Assembly: GCA_001725215.1 (NCBI GenBank)
Contig: MEFT01000003.1
Span: 707-18,692 of the forward strand
Direction: 5' to 3'
Length of the DNA stretch: 17,986 bases
Source: Clostridium sp. SCN 57-10
GTDB taxonomy: Bacteria > Bacillota > Clostridia > Oscillospirales > Butyricicoccaceae
Below the pieces are notes generated by a model. The model was given only the letters and a program-made list of their open reading frames with translations. It ran no database searches and was not told the origin of the DNA. This document shows positions 1 to 7,281 of this stretch, piece by piece. The translations under genes were made by a program, and so were the position numbers. Every line of letters begins with the position of its first letter. Position 1 is the stretch's first letter.

Positions 1-333
1 CAGGCGGGCGCTCTGCCCTATGGACTGCAGCGCCGCCTGGAGATTGCGCGTGCCCTGGCCGCCCACCCAAAGCTTCTGCTGCTTGACGAGCCCGCCGCCG
101 GCATGAACAACGACGAATGCGCCGAGCTGGTCTCTCTGCTGCGAAACATTCACAGTCAATATCGTCTGACAGTCGTGCTCATCGAGCATCACATCGATGT
201 TGTGCTCAGCCTGTGCGATCGCATTTATGTGCTCAACCTCGGAAAATTGCTTGCGGAAGGCACACCATCTGAGATACAATCAAATCCGGAGGTCATCCGC
301 GCCTATCTTGGCGAGCGGAGGAAAAAAACATGA
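1..333 (+). CDS. livG: Branched-chain amino acid ABC transporter ATP-binding protein, 3' part
   Basis: The gene is cut by the left edge of the window; the last 110 codons are visible, reading in frame from base 1. It is one of the two cytoplasmic ATPases of a Liv-type importer, which powers uptake of leucine, isoleucine, valine or related substrates through LivH/LivM. The visible part starts just before the ABC signature, which reads LPYGLQRRLEIARALA (the LivG family usually has LPYGQQRRLEIARAL, so Q is replaced by L). It continues through the Walker B segment LLLLDEPAAGMN and the switch-histidine region IEHHIDVV. The C-terminus is short and LivG-like (GTPSEIQSNPEVIRAYLGE). The stop codon overlaps the livF start as ATGA, which indicates translational coupling. 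The substrate is inferred from the family and could be another amino acid or an amide. Confidence 0.9.
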   Translation, partial: QAGALPYGLQRRLEIARALAAHPKLLLLDEPAAGMNNDECAELVSLLRNIHSQYRLTVVLIEHHIDVVLSLCDRIYVLNLGKLLAEGTPSEIQSNPEVIRAYLGERRKKT

Positions 334-1049
334 GCAGAATATTGGAGATCAAAGACCTCTATGCTTACTATGGCGGCATCTGCGCTTTGCAAGGCATTTC
401 CCTTTCCATCAACGAGGGCGAAATCACATCGATCATCGGCTCGAACGGCGCGGGAAAATCGACGCTGATGCGCACCATCTCGGGCGACAAAGCGCTTACC
501 TCCGGTTCTGTCGTGTTTAACGGAGAGCCGCTGCCCGCCAGCGTTCATCAGGTTGTGGCCAAAGGCATTTCCCTTGTTCCCGAGGGTCGCCGCATCTTCC
601 CCTCTCTCACCGTTCGCGAAAACCTGATTCTTGGCACCTGCGCCCGAAAAGACTATAAGCAGGCCATGGAGACGCTGGACGAAGTGCTTTCGCTTTTTCC
701 CATCTTAAAAACCCGTCTGCGGCAATCGGGCGGCACGCTTTCGGGCGGCGAGCAGCAGATGCTTGCCATCGGCCGGGCATTGATGGCCCGCCCCAAGCTG
801 CTTTGTCTTGACGAACCGTCGCTCGGTCTGGCCCCTATTATCATCAACGAGCTTTTCGATAAGATTCAGCAGCTGAATCGGGAGCTGGGGCTTACCGTGC
901 TGCTCGTCGAGCAAAACGCGTACCTCGCGCTCGATGTGGCGCACCGCGCCTATGTGCTTAACACCGGACACATTACGCTGGAGGGCACGGGGTCCGAGCT
1001 GGCATACAACCCGAGCGTACAGGAGGAATATTTAGGCATCAAACGATAG
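330..1049 (+). CDS. livF: Branched-chain amino acid ABC transporter ATP-binding protein LivF
   Basis: This 239-residue protein is full length for LivF, the second ATPase subunit of a Liv importer. Visible motifs are Walker A GSNGAGKST (about residues 37-45), the LivF-typical VPEGRRIFPSLTVRENL (83-99), the signature LSGGEQQ (137-143), Walker B LLCLDEP (157-163), and a C-terminal switch region VEQNAYLAL. The ATG overlaps the livG stop by four bases, and a GGAGG ribosome binding site lies at 317-321. It acts at the inner face of the membrane with LivG. The permease and substrate-binding genes must lie upstream, outside the window. Nothing looks truncated or unusual. Confidence 0.93.
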   Translation: MSRILEIKDLYAYYGGICALQGISLSINEGEITSIIGSNGAGKSTLMRTISGDKALTSGSVVFNGEPLPASVHQVVAKGISLVPEGRRIFPSLTVRENLILGTCARKDYKQAMETLDEVLSLFPILKTRLRQSGGTLSGGEQQMLAIGRALMARPKLLCLDEPSLGLAPIIINELFDKIQQLNRELGLTVLLVEQNAYLALDVAHRAYVLNTGHITLEGTGSELAYNPSVQEEYLGIKR

Positions 1050-1084
1050 CGCGCGCGGCGGCGCGCAAAGCACCGCCGCGCGTG
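1050..1084 (+). other. Very GC-rich hairpin between livF and the amidohydrolase gene
   Basis: CGCGCGGCGG at 1052-1061 pairs perfectly with CCGCCGCGCG at 1073-1082, leaving an 11-base loop. A further G-U and a C-G pair extend the stem outward. It begins directly after the livF stop codon. No run of T follows (TGTATAAA), so it is not a canonical Rho-independent terminator. It may protect the 3' end of the liv transcript or partly attenuate readthrough into the next gene. This is read from the sequence only. Confidence 0.55.
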
Positions 1085-1104
1085 TATAAAACAGGAGGAC
1101 AAGA

Positions 1105-2226
1105 ATGAATCAGAGCGATTTTGAACTGGCAGTTTCCCTGCGCCACGAGCTGCACCGGAACCCTGAGCTGTCTCTGCAGGAGGATTGGACGGTCAAGCGT
1201 CTGCAGCGTTTTCTGCGCGAGCACGCCCCCAATCTGGAGATTTACGACAGAGGACATTGGTTCTATGCCGTATACCGCGCCGAAGCGCCGCGAAAGGCGA
1301 TTGCGTTCCGCTGCGATATTGACGCGCTTCCCATCTCCGAAGACCCGCAGCTCATGCCGCACGCTTCTCAGGTGGCAAACGTCAGCCACAAGTGCGGGCA
1401 TGACGGCCATGCCGCCACCATGGCCGTATTTGCCATGCAGGTCAGCCGCACAGGCTGCGACGCAGACGTCTATTTCCTGTTCCAGCACGCCGAGGAGATC
1501 GGCGCGGGCGCGCTTGAATGCACCGCCATGCTGAAGGAAAACCATATCGATGAGATTTACGGCTATCACAACCAGCCCGGTCTGAAGCTGGGCACGACCG
1601 AGACGATGGCAGGTACGTTCTATGACGCGTCAAAGGGTATGACGATCTCCTTCGGCGGCAAGTCTTCCCATGCCAGCATGCCGGAGGTCGGCATCAACCC
1701 CGCCTTTGCGATTTCCGATCTCATTCAGGTCATTCCGCATCTGATTCGAGGCGACGAATACACCGGCCTTGTGCAGTGCACGATCATTCAGGTCGACGTG
1801 GGCACTCCCACCTTTGGTACGCAGGCACACCAAGGCAAGCTGCTGCTTACCATTCGCGGCGAGCATGAATCGGAAATGGACAGCCTGCAAAGCCGCCTTG
1901 AGACGCTTGCCCGCGCAAAGGCGGAGGAATACGGCCTGACCTGTGCCTTCTCTTATTGTGACTACTTCCCCGAGACGGCAAACACGCAGGCGCAGGTTGA
2001 TCTGGTCGCGCGTATTTGCGCGCAAAACGGCTGGGATTTTCGCCTGTGCGAAACACCCCACCGCGGCTCAGAGGATTTCGGGTTTTACACGCAGCTGATC
2101 CCAGGCTGCATTTTCGAAATCGGCGCAGGAGAAAACTGGCCGGAACTGCACACCGCGCTGTTCGACTTTAACGACAATGTGATACCCTATGCGCTGCGGC
2201 TCTATTGGGCCCTGCTCAAAGCGTAG
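1105..2226 (+). CDS. M20D-family metallo-amidohydrolase (aminoacylase/hippuricase type)
   Basis: This 373-residue protein matches the M20D peptidase family, zinc-type enzymes that cleave N-acyl or amide bonds of small amino acid derivatives in the cytoplasm. Visible features are RHELHRNPELSLQEDWT at the N-terminus, DIDALPISE (71-79), metal motif CGHDGHAA (97-104), the acid pair in QHAEEIGAGA (E130 and E131), a histidine in GYHNQPG (155), the lid-domain GKSSHAS (185-191), GSEDFGF (about 321-327) and the final ligand histidine in LHTALFDFND. All expected metal ligands are present, so it should be active. The start has AGGAGG at 1093-1098, six bases from ATG. It lies 55 bp after livF, so co-transcription is likely. 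Hydrolysis of an imported acylated amino acid or amide would fit but is inference; the precise substrate cannot be read. Confidence 0.85.
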   Translation: MNQSDFELAVSLRHELHRNPELSLQEDWTVKRLQRFLREHAPNLEIYDRGHWFYAVYRAEAPRKAIAFRCDIDALPISEDPQLMPHASQVANVSHKCGHDGHAATMAVFAMQVSRTGCDADVYFLFQHAEEIGAGALECTAMLKENHIDEIYGYHNQPGLKLGTTETMAGTFYDASKGMTISFGGKSSHASMPEVGINPAFAISDLIQVIPHLIRGDEYTGLVQCTIIQVDVGTPTFGTQAHQGKLLLTIRGEHESEMDSLQSRLETLARAKAEEYGLTCAFSYCDYFPETANTQAQVDLVARICAQNGWDFRLCETPHRGSEDFGFYTQLIPGCIFEIGAGENWPELHTALFDFNDNVIPYALRLYWALLKA

Positions 2227-2259
2227 ACACCGCGCCGTTTCCTTTGCCATAGAAATAGA

Positions 2260-2287
2260 GCCCCCGCCGTTATGATACGGCGGGGGC
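2260..2287. terminator. Bidirectional Rho-independent terminator between convergent genes
   Basis: GCCCCCGCCGT at 2260-2270 pairs without mismatch with ACGGCGGGGGC at 2277-2287 around a six-base loop TATGAT. On the plus strand it is followed by TTGCTTTTATG, a T-rich tail. It sits between the ends of the amidohydrolase gene (+) and the serine hydrolase gene (-), so it probably stops transcription from both sides, with the better tail on the plus strand. Confidence 0.88.
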
Positions 2288-2309
2288 TTGCTTTTATGTT
2301 ATGAGCGTC

Positions 2310-3428
2310 CTATAAAGACGAATCGACTGCTTCGATGATGCGCTCGACGATGGCCTTGCGCTCGCGCCCCATCGTGCGATTTTCGCGCCCGCCATACACA
2401 TCGTTGGTCAGCAGCGCGAAGCAAAGCTCGCGCTCTGGGTCGACCCACATGCAGGTGCCCGTGAAGCCGGTATGTCCGAATGTCGTGCGCGACAGCGGAA
2501 ACGAATGCGCGTCGCGATCGATGATGCGCAGTTGGAACGCAACGGCGCGTCTGTCCCATGTGTTTTGCTGCTGAAACGCCGTCAGCGCGCGTGCCGTTTC
2601 GCGCGGCACAAGACCGCCGCCGCGCCATGCGTCAAGCCACGCCTGCGCAAACGCCGCAACGTCGCGCGCCGTGGAAAACACGCCCGCGTGTCCGGCCACG
2701 CCGTCAAGAAAATAGGCGTTCTCATCGTGCACCAGTCCATGCATGCGGCAGCCGCGCCACGCGCAGTATTCGGTGGGCGCGACATCTTGCGTCACCGCGC
2801 CGTGCGACACGCGGAAATAGCCTGTGTCTTCAAGTCCGAGCGGTGCGCACACCAGCTCGCGCACGAGCACGTCGAGCGGCTTTTCGCACCGCAGCTCCAT
2901 CGCGCGGCCTAGCAAAATGAGTCCGAGGTCGGTGTAAAGCACCTCTGTTCCCGGACGATAGGCGAGCGGCCTGTGCAGCAGATGGTCGAGCGCCGCCTGT
3001 GGGGATGGGAAGCTGTTTAGCGCAAACCAGCCGAAGCCCGCGTTGTGCACCAGCACCTGCCGCCAGGTGATGAGCGAAGCCTCCGCCGTGCCGCGCAGCG
3101 TATCGTCTCCGGGCGCAAGCGCGTTGGCCGACGCACGAATGTCGCGCGGCCCGGTGAATTCGGGGAAGCTTTTGCACACCGGCTCTTCAAGCGAAAACAC
3201 GCCCTGCTCGCACAGGCGGAAAAAGGCGGTTGCGGCAAACAGCTTGCTGACCGATGCAAGATCATAGCGCGTGCGCACCGTCGCCGCCGCGCCCGTTTCG
3301 GGGTTGGGCACGCCGTAAGCGCCGTCAAACACCGTTTTACCACGCAGGCGCACGCAAAGCGACGCGGCGGGCACCGCGCCGCGCGCGGTCAGCTCGCGCA
3401 GCGCGCCGTCAAGCTCAAGCCAGCCCAT
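2310..3428 (-). CDS. Serine hydrolase of the beta-lactamase/class C (PF00144) fold
   Basis: The 372-residue protein has the three catalytic elements of the beta-lactamase-like serine hydrolases: SxxK as SVSK (residues 59-62) inside YDLASVSKLFAAT, Y-T-D at 165-167 where Y-x-N is more usual, and H-T-G at 319-321 in FGHTGFTG. The FSTARDVAAFA segment is also typical. No signal peptide is visible at the N-terminus (MGWLELDGALREL), so it is probably cytoplasmic, which argues against a classical beta-lactamase or penicillin-binding role. An esterase or amidase is more likely, substrate unknown. It starts two bases after the stop of the upstream phosphoribosyltransferase gene and lacks a clear ribosome binding site of its own, which suggests translational coupling. 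Confidence 0.82.
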   Translation of the reverse strand: MGWLELDGALRELTARGAVPAASLCVRLRGKTVFDGAYGVPNPETGAAATVRTRYDLASVSKLFAATAFFRLCEQGVFSLEEPVCKSFPEFTGPRDIRASANALAPGDDTLRGTAEASLITWRQVLVHNAGFGWFALNSFPSPQAALDHLLHRPLAYRPGTEVLYTDLGLILLGRAMELRCEKPLDVLVRELVCAPLGLEDTGYFRVSHGAVTQDVAPTEYCAWRGCRMHGLVHDENAYFLDGVAGHAGVFSTARDVAAFAQAWLDAWRGGGLVPRETARALTAFQQQNTWDRRAVAFQLRIIDRDAHSFPLSRTTFGHTGFTGTCMWVDPERELCFALLTNDVYGGRENRTMGRERKAIVERIIEAVDSSL

Positions 3429-3430
3429 GG

Positions 3431-3985
3431 TTACGCGATGGGCGTGCCGTCTGCGTGAAACAGCGGCAGCGGCTCAAGATAAATGATGTCGTCGCGCTTC
3501 TGCGCGTCTCCCTCGGCGAGGATGGCCATGGTGCCGACGATGGTACCGCCCGCTTTGTGCACAAGCTCGGCAAGCGAGCGGATCGACTCGCCCGTTGAAA
3601 TCACGTCGTCGACCAGCAGAATGCGCTTGCCGCGCATTCTCGCGGCATCGTCTCCGTCGAGATAAAGGGTCTGATCGCCGTCCGTCGTGATCGAGCGCAC
3701 GTTGACCGAAAAAACATCTCTCATATACAGTTTCGGGTTTTTACGTGCGATGATATATACATCGTCGCCCGCCTGGCGCGCCATTTCATGCGCAAGCGGA
3801 ATGCCCTTTGCTTCCGCCGTGACGATATAATCATATTCGGGCGCACGGGTAAGCAGCTCTGCGGCGCAGGCGACGGTAAGCTTCGCATCGCCTAAAATGA
3901 CAAAGGCGCCGATATACAGCGCATCGTTGACGCGGCAGAGGGGCAGCTTACGCTCAAGCCCGGCTATGGTCATGGGATAAAACAT
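3431..3985 (-). CDS. Phosphoribosyltransferase, adenine/xanthine PRT-like
   Basis: This protein of about 184 residues belongs to the type I phosphoribosyltransferases. The PRPP-binding motif is RILLVDDVISTGES, and APT-like elements are IVTAEAKGIPLAHEMAR and ARKNPKLYMRD followed by a flexible-loop region. The family transfers phosphoribose between PRPP and a nucleobase in purine salvage. The VDDVISTGES motif is not diagnostic for one base, and some relatives are regulatory, so adenine, xanthine and a non-catalytic role all remain open. A GTG at 3994 would extend the frame by three codons, but it sits only two bases from the AAAAAGG sequence; the ATG at 3985 has eleven bases of spacing and is preferred. 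It leads a two-gene operon with the serine hydrolase and has a strong promoter (4036-4063). Confidence 0.82.
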   Translation of the reverse strand: MFYPMTIAGLERKLPLCRVNDALYIGAFVILGDAKLTVACAAELLTRAPEYDYIVTAEAKGIPLAHEMARQAGDDVYIIARKNPKLYMRDVFSVNVRSITTDGDQTLYLDGDDAARMRGKRILLVDDVISTGESIRSLAELVHKAGGTIVGTMAILAEGDAQKRDDIIYLEPLPLFHADGTPIA

Positions 3986-4035
3986 GGAATACACAACCTT
4001 TTTGTTGATTTGGCGCGCTAAAACGTGCCTATTAC

Positions 4036-4063
4036 ATTATACCAACCGCGAAGCGATTGTCAA
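4036..4063 (-). promoter_or_regulatory. Consensus sigma-A promoter of the phosphoribosyltransferase operon
   Basis: On the minus strand, TTGACA (4063-4058) is separated by 16 bp from TATAAT (4041-4036). TGG directly precedes the -10 box and forms an extended -10. Both hexamers match the consensus in full. The spacer holds an imperfect inverted repeat, AATCGC-TTC-GCGGTT, which could be an operator. The predicted transcript starts near 4029, giving a leader of about 45 bases before the ATG at 3985. Confidence 0.82.
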
Positions 4064-4163
4064 TTACGGTAAAACACAAAACTTTTTCATATTGTCGCGC
4101 CATTCGCTCGTTCGACAACATTCGTCGTCTTCCTTCAACTTTTGCGCCTGGGGGCTTTTTCCC

Positions 4164-4192
4164 TTTACGCAAGGCGTGAGTTGGTGTATGCT
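4164..4192 (+). promoter_or_regulatory. Candidate sigma-A promoter for the AEC transporter gene
   Basis: TTTACG (4164-4169), a 17-bp spacer and TATGCT (4187-4192) form an acceptable sigma-A promoter, with transcription expected to start near 4200. A perfect TATAAT also occurs at 4223-4228, but it has no -35 partner at the right distance and would leave only about 14 bases before the ATG. An inverted repeat TTGTCG/CGACAA (4092-4097 and 4113-4118) lies upstream and could be a regulator site. Confidence 0.45.
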
Positions 4193-4248
4193 AAGAAAGG
4201 TGTGCGCCCCGGCGCGCGTAACTATAATCCAAGAAAACAGGTGTTACC

Positions 4249-5190
4249 ATGCAGAATTTAATCATTTCTCTCAATGCGGTCGTCCCTCTCTTTTTGCTCG
4301 TCGGCCTTGGCTGGTTCTGCGCACGGCTTGGCATGATCGGCGAACAGACGCAGAAGCAGATGAACCGCGTTGTCTTTACCGTATTTATGTCGGTGCTGCT
4401 CTTTCGAAATCTTTACGTCACCTCCGTCGAAGAAGCGGTGCGCCCGCTGCTGCTCGCCTATGCGCTTGTCATCGTTTTTCTTACCTGGGGCGTCTCTTTC
4501 CTTCTTGTGCGGCGCATTGAGCCTGACTGCCGCAAACGGGGCGTTATGGTGCAGGGCATGTTCCGCTCCAACTTTGTGCTCATGGGTCTGCCGCTTATCA
4601 CCACGCTGTTCGGCGCGGAACACGTCGGTATGGCAAGTGTCGCCATTGCCGTCATTGTTCCCACTTTTAACGTGCTCTCCGTCATCACGCTGGAATCGTG
4701 CCGCGAGGAGCATACCAGTCCAGGGCGCATTCTGCTGAGCATCGCGAAAAACCCGCTGCTGCTCGGCTCGCTTGCCGGACTTTGCGCGTTGCTGCTTGGT
4801 ATTCGCCTGCCCTACATGCTTGAAAGCGCGGTAGACAGCATGGCTAATGTGGCGACGCCGCTCGCGCTGTTCATGCTGGGTGCCTCGTTCCGCATGGGCG
4901 CGGTGCGTGACAACATGCGCCAGCTTACGCTTGTGCTCTCCACAAAACTTGTGATTATGCCTGTTGCCGTCATCGGCGGCGGTATTTTACTAGGCTTTCG
5001 CGGGGCGGATCTCGGCACGCTGATGGCCATTTCCGCGGCGCCGACCGCCGTCGCTTCTTACACGATGGCGGAATCGATGGGCGGAGACGGCGACCTTGCC
5101 GCCGAAATCGTGGTGTTCAGCACGCTGCTCTCGTGCCTCACGCTTTTCCTCTGGACCTACGGCTTGCGTGCCTGCGGCCTGTTTGCGTAG
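4249..5190 (+). CDS. AEC (auxin efflux carrier) family transporter
   Basis: This 313-residue, strongly hydrophobic protein has about ten predicted membrane segments and the look of bacterial AEC/MdcF-type carriers. It opens with LNAVVPLFLLVGLGWFCARLG, a conserved N-terminal helix of the family, followed by a LVIVFLTWGVSFLLV helix. FRSNFVLMGLPLI and the late segments FMLGASFRMG and AISAAPTAVASYTMAESMGG are also family-typical. These carriers move small organic acids or auxin-like carboxylates across the cytoplasmic membrane; members of known function include malonate and malate carriers. The substrate here is not known. The start is supported by AGGTG at 4239-4243, five bases before ATG. No terminator follows; the next gene's promoter begins one base after its stop codon. 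Confidence 0.85.
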   Translation: MQNLIISLNAVVPLFLLVGLGWFCARLGMIGEQTQKQMNRVVFTVFMSVLLFRNLYVTSVEEAVRPLLLAYALVIVFLTWGVSFLLVRRIEPDCRKRGVMVQGMFRSNFVLMGLPLITTLFGAEHVGMASVAIAVIVPTFNVLSVITLESCREEHTSPGRILLSIAKNPLLLGSLAGLCALLLGIRLPYMLESAVDSMANVATPLALFMLGASFRMGAVRDNMRQLTLVLSTKLVIMPVAVIGGGILLGFRGADLGTLMAISAAPTAVASYTMAESMGGDGDLAAEIVVFSTLLSCLTLFLWTYGLRACGLFA

Positions 5191-5219
5191 TTTACAAGAT
5201 ATCCGGTCTGTGCTACACT
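5191..5219 (+). promoter_or_regulatory. Sigma-A promoter of the flavodoxin-fold gene
   Basis: TTTACA (5191-5196), a 17-bp spacer and TACACT (5214-5219) preceded by TGC form a good promoter with an extended -10. It begins at the first base after the AEC stop codon, so the reductase can be expressed apart from the transporter even though no terminator separates them. Confidence 0.72.
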
Positions 5220-5250
5220 GAAAGGAACCTACCCGAAAAGGAGAATGCTT

Positions 5251-5880
5251 ATGAAGGTTATTTTGCTCAACGGCAGTCCCCATCCGAACGGCTGCACGTT
5301 TACCGCTCTGTCCGAAGTGGAGCGCGTGCTGCACGCCGAAGGCATTGAAACCGAGCTTTTGCAGCTTGGCGCGCTGCCCGTGCGCGGCTGTACCGGCTGC
5401 GGCGCTTGCGCCAAGCGCGACGGTTTCTGCATTTTTGACGACGACATCGTCAACCGCTACATTGAAAAAGTGCGCGAGGCTGACGGCTTTATCGTCGGCT
5501 CGCCCGTTTACTACGCCTCTCCCAACGGTTCGCTCATCTCACTGCTCGACCGTATGTTTTACTGCAACGGCAAGACGTTTGAGGGCAAGGTGGGCGCATG
5601 CGTCGTATCGGCGCGCCGCGCTGGCACGACGGCTTCGCTCGACGTGCTGCAAAAATACATGCTGATCTCCAAAATGCCGCTCGCGCCGTCACAGTATTGG
5701 AACATGGTTCACGGTAACACGCCGGAGGAGGTCGCGCAGGACGCGGAAGGCCTGCAGACGATGCGCACGCTGGGGCGCAATGTGGCATGGATGCTCAAGT
5801 GCATCGACGCCGGCAAGCGCGCCGGCATCACCTTCCCCGAAGCGGAAATGCCCCGCGCTCGCACCAACTTCATCCGATAA
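5251..5880 (+). CDS. Flavodoxin-fold NAD(P)H-dependent FMN reductase / iron-sulfur flavoprotein-like
   Basis: This 209-residue protein has a flavodoxin-like fold. MKVILLNGSPHPNG is the phosphate-binding loop for FMN, and IVGSPVYYASPNGSLISLLDR is the second flavin-binding segment. Between them lie four cysteines, C47, C50, C53 and C60, in CTGCGACAKRDGFC. That CX2CX2CX6C spacing resembles the [4Fe-4S] site of archaeal and clostridial iron-sulfur flavoproteins, though many flavodoxin-family reductases carry it without a proven cluster. It probably transfers electrons in the cytoplasm, partner unknown. The ATG at 5251 is preferred because AAAAGGAG ends at 5243, seven bases away; the in-frame ATG at 5245 would leave only one base. 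Confidence 0.85.
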   Translation: MKVILLNGSPHPNGCTFTALSEVERVLHAEGIETELLQLGALPVRGCTGCGACAKRDGFCIFDDDIVNRYIEKVREADGFIVGSPVYYASPNGSLISLLDRMFYCNGKTFEGKVGACVVSARRAGTTASLDVLQKYMLISKMPLAPSQYWNMVHGNTPEEVAQDAEGLQTMRTLGRNVAWMLKCIDAGKRAGITFPEAEMPRARTNFIR

Positions 5881-5922
5881 CCAGCTTAAAGGATTGAGCT
5901 TTCCCTTTGCGCTTTGAATGTA

Positions 5923-5950
5923 AAGAGCCGCTGCAAACGCAGCGGCTCTT
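5923..5950. terminator. Bidirectional Rho-independent terminator
   Basis: AAGAGCCGCTGC (5923-5934) pairs fully with GCAGCGGCTCTT (5939-5950) around the four-base loop AAAC. Short T-rich flanks lie on both strands (TTATTATG on plus; TTTACATTC on minus). It lies between the convergent ends of the reductase gene and the diguanylate cyclase gene, so it can serve both. Confidence 0.85.
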
Positions 5951-5951
5951 A

Positions 5952-7079
5952 TTATGTTGCACCCATTATATGGGCCGCGACGTACTGCTGGCCCCCGCCT
6001 CGTTTGTTGGCATACATATTCTGATCCGCCTCTTCAAACGCCTGCAGGATGCTTTTGCCGTTTCCCTTTGTATAAACACTGCACCCGCAGGAGATGGCAG
6101 GGGCTAAAGGATCCATCTGTCGCGCCCAGTTGGCCGCCCGCAGCATCGTTTCAATTCCACTTTGTATATCCTCGGCGCTCACACCGCATGCCAGCACGCA
6201 GAATTCATCTCCACCAGTGCGATAGCAATTCCCTATTTTCTTGAAACTGTTCTTAATAATCATGGCGGCCGCCTTCAGATAATCATCTCCCTTAACGTGA
6301 CCGTAGGTGTCGTTGACCTCTTTAAACTTGTCAAGATCGAACACCACAATACTGACCTGTTCCGCCGCTTGCAGACGCTCGAGCTGCTTATTAAAGGTCT
6401 GCCGATTGAGCATGCCGGTGACCGTATCATACTTAAACTGCATCTCATGCAAAAAGAAATAGTATAGCACCAGCGCGATGGCTATACAGCGCCACGACGT
6501 GCGCACCATGGGCAGCAACACCTGCACCATTGTTCCGGCAATGACAAACAGACTGAGGCAGGCGAGAAATATACCCTCCGCCGGTTTCCACCGCCGCGAC
6601 TGCCGATAACTCACACCGGCCAGTGTGAGGAGTGCAACGAGATAGACCGCCACATACACGCCAAAAAGCGGGCCTCTTGCATATTGGTTGTCCTCCGTGA
6701 TGCGAAAGATCCAGCCCGTATACGGTGAGCACAGGGTGAGGGCGAAATTGATGCCGGTCAACACCCAAACATGGCGAAGAATCTTCACAGGCCGTTCGTC
6801 AAATATTTGTGCGACCACGACCGGAACATAGGGCGAAATAGAAAACCCCATCAGATTGACCAAAAGATTGGCCGTGCGATACTCCGGCCCCAGAACGCCG
6901 AACACATCGCTTCCCATCTCGGGCAGAATGACGATGATGGTGATCAAAACGCCCGTTACATAAGCCCTAACCTGTCTGGCGGGCATAGTGGTATTTTGGC
7001 TCAATTGAAAAAGCAGCAGGAGCAATACGATAATGTTTACACCGTTTTCCGTCACTCTGGCAATTACACTGCCGTCCAT
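5952..7079 (-). CDS. Membrane-bound diguanylate cyclase (GGDEF domain)
   Basis: The 375-residue protein has about six hydrophobic segments in residues 1-211 and a C-terminal GGDEF domain (about 215-370). The domain keeps DTVTGMLNR, the metal and substrate motif FDLDKFKEVNDTYGHVKGDD, and an intact GGDEF at 289-293, so it should make c-di-GMP from GTP at the inner membrane face. The inhibitory RxxD site expected five residues before GGDEF is absent (KKIG occupies that place), so product inhibition through the canonical I-site is unlikely. The ATG at 7079 is preferred over that at 7088, because AGGAG touches the latter and is nine bases from the former. The AT-rich upstream stretch holds a weak promoter candidate, TTGAAT-17-TATTTT (7170-7142). 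Confidence 0.88.
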   Translation of the reverse strand: MDGSVIARVTENGVNIIVLLLLLFQLSQNTTMPARQVRAYVTGVLITIIVILPEMGSDVFGVLGPEYRTANLLVNLMGFSISPYVPVVVAQIFDERPVKILRHVWVLTGINFALTLCSPYTGWIFRITEDNQYARGPLFGVYVAVYLVALLTLAGVSYRQSRRWKPAEGIFLACLSLFVIAGTMVQVLLPMVRTSWRCIAIALVLYYFFLHEMQFKYDTVTGMLNRQTFNKQLERLQAAEQVSIVVFDLDKFKEVNDTYGHVKGDDYLKAAAMIIKNSFKKIGNCYRTGGDEFCVLACGVSAEDIQSGIETMLRAANWARQMDPLAPAISCGCSVYTKGNGKSILQAFEEADQNMYANKRGGGQQYVAAHIMGAT

Positions 7080-7188
7080 TCCCGTCATCTCCTAGCGTAT
7101 CAAACTACCGTGCGAGTTATATATTATCACATAAAAAACTAAAAATAAAGACAATTATTACCGAATTCAATATGCGCGTACATAAAAA

Positions 7189-7211
7189 GGCGGGGAACGA
7201 TGTTCCCCGCC
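7189..7211 (-). terminator. Rho-independent terminator of eno
   Basis: Read on the minus strand, GGCGGGGAAC and GTTCCCCGCC pair over ten bases with a three-base loop, and TTTTTATG follows at once (the AAAAA at 7184-7188 on plus). It lies about 70 bases after the enolase stop codon and ends the eno, or prfA-eno, transcript ahead of the diguanylate cyclase gene. Confidence 0.9.
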
Positions 7212-7281
7212 CGGCGTAAATATATTGGCTCCTGAAAATCGGCGCTTAGTCGCTGATTCTCAGAAAACGCCGTCTGTCGGC

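Noticed and set aside
2472..2912. Long plus-strand open frames opposite the serine hydrolase and PRT genes
   Set aside because: They are Arg/His/Ala-rich antisense frames typical of GC-rich coding DNA, with no domain and no ribosome binding site of note.
3984..4520. 178-codon open frame on the plus strand before and into the AEC gene
   Set aside because: It covers the divergent promoters and runs out of frame into the AEC gene, which has clear membrane-protein character in its own frame.
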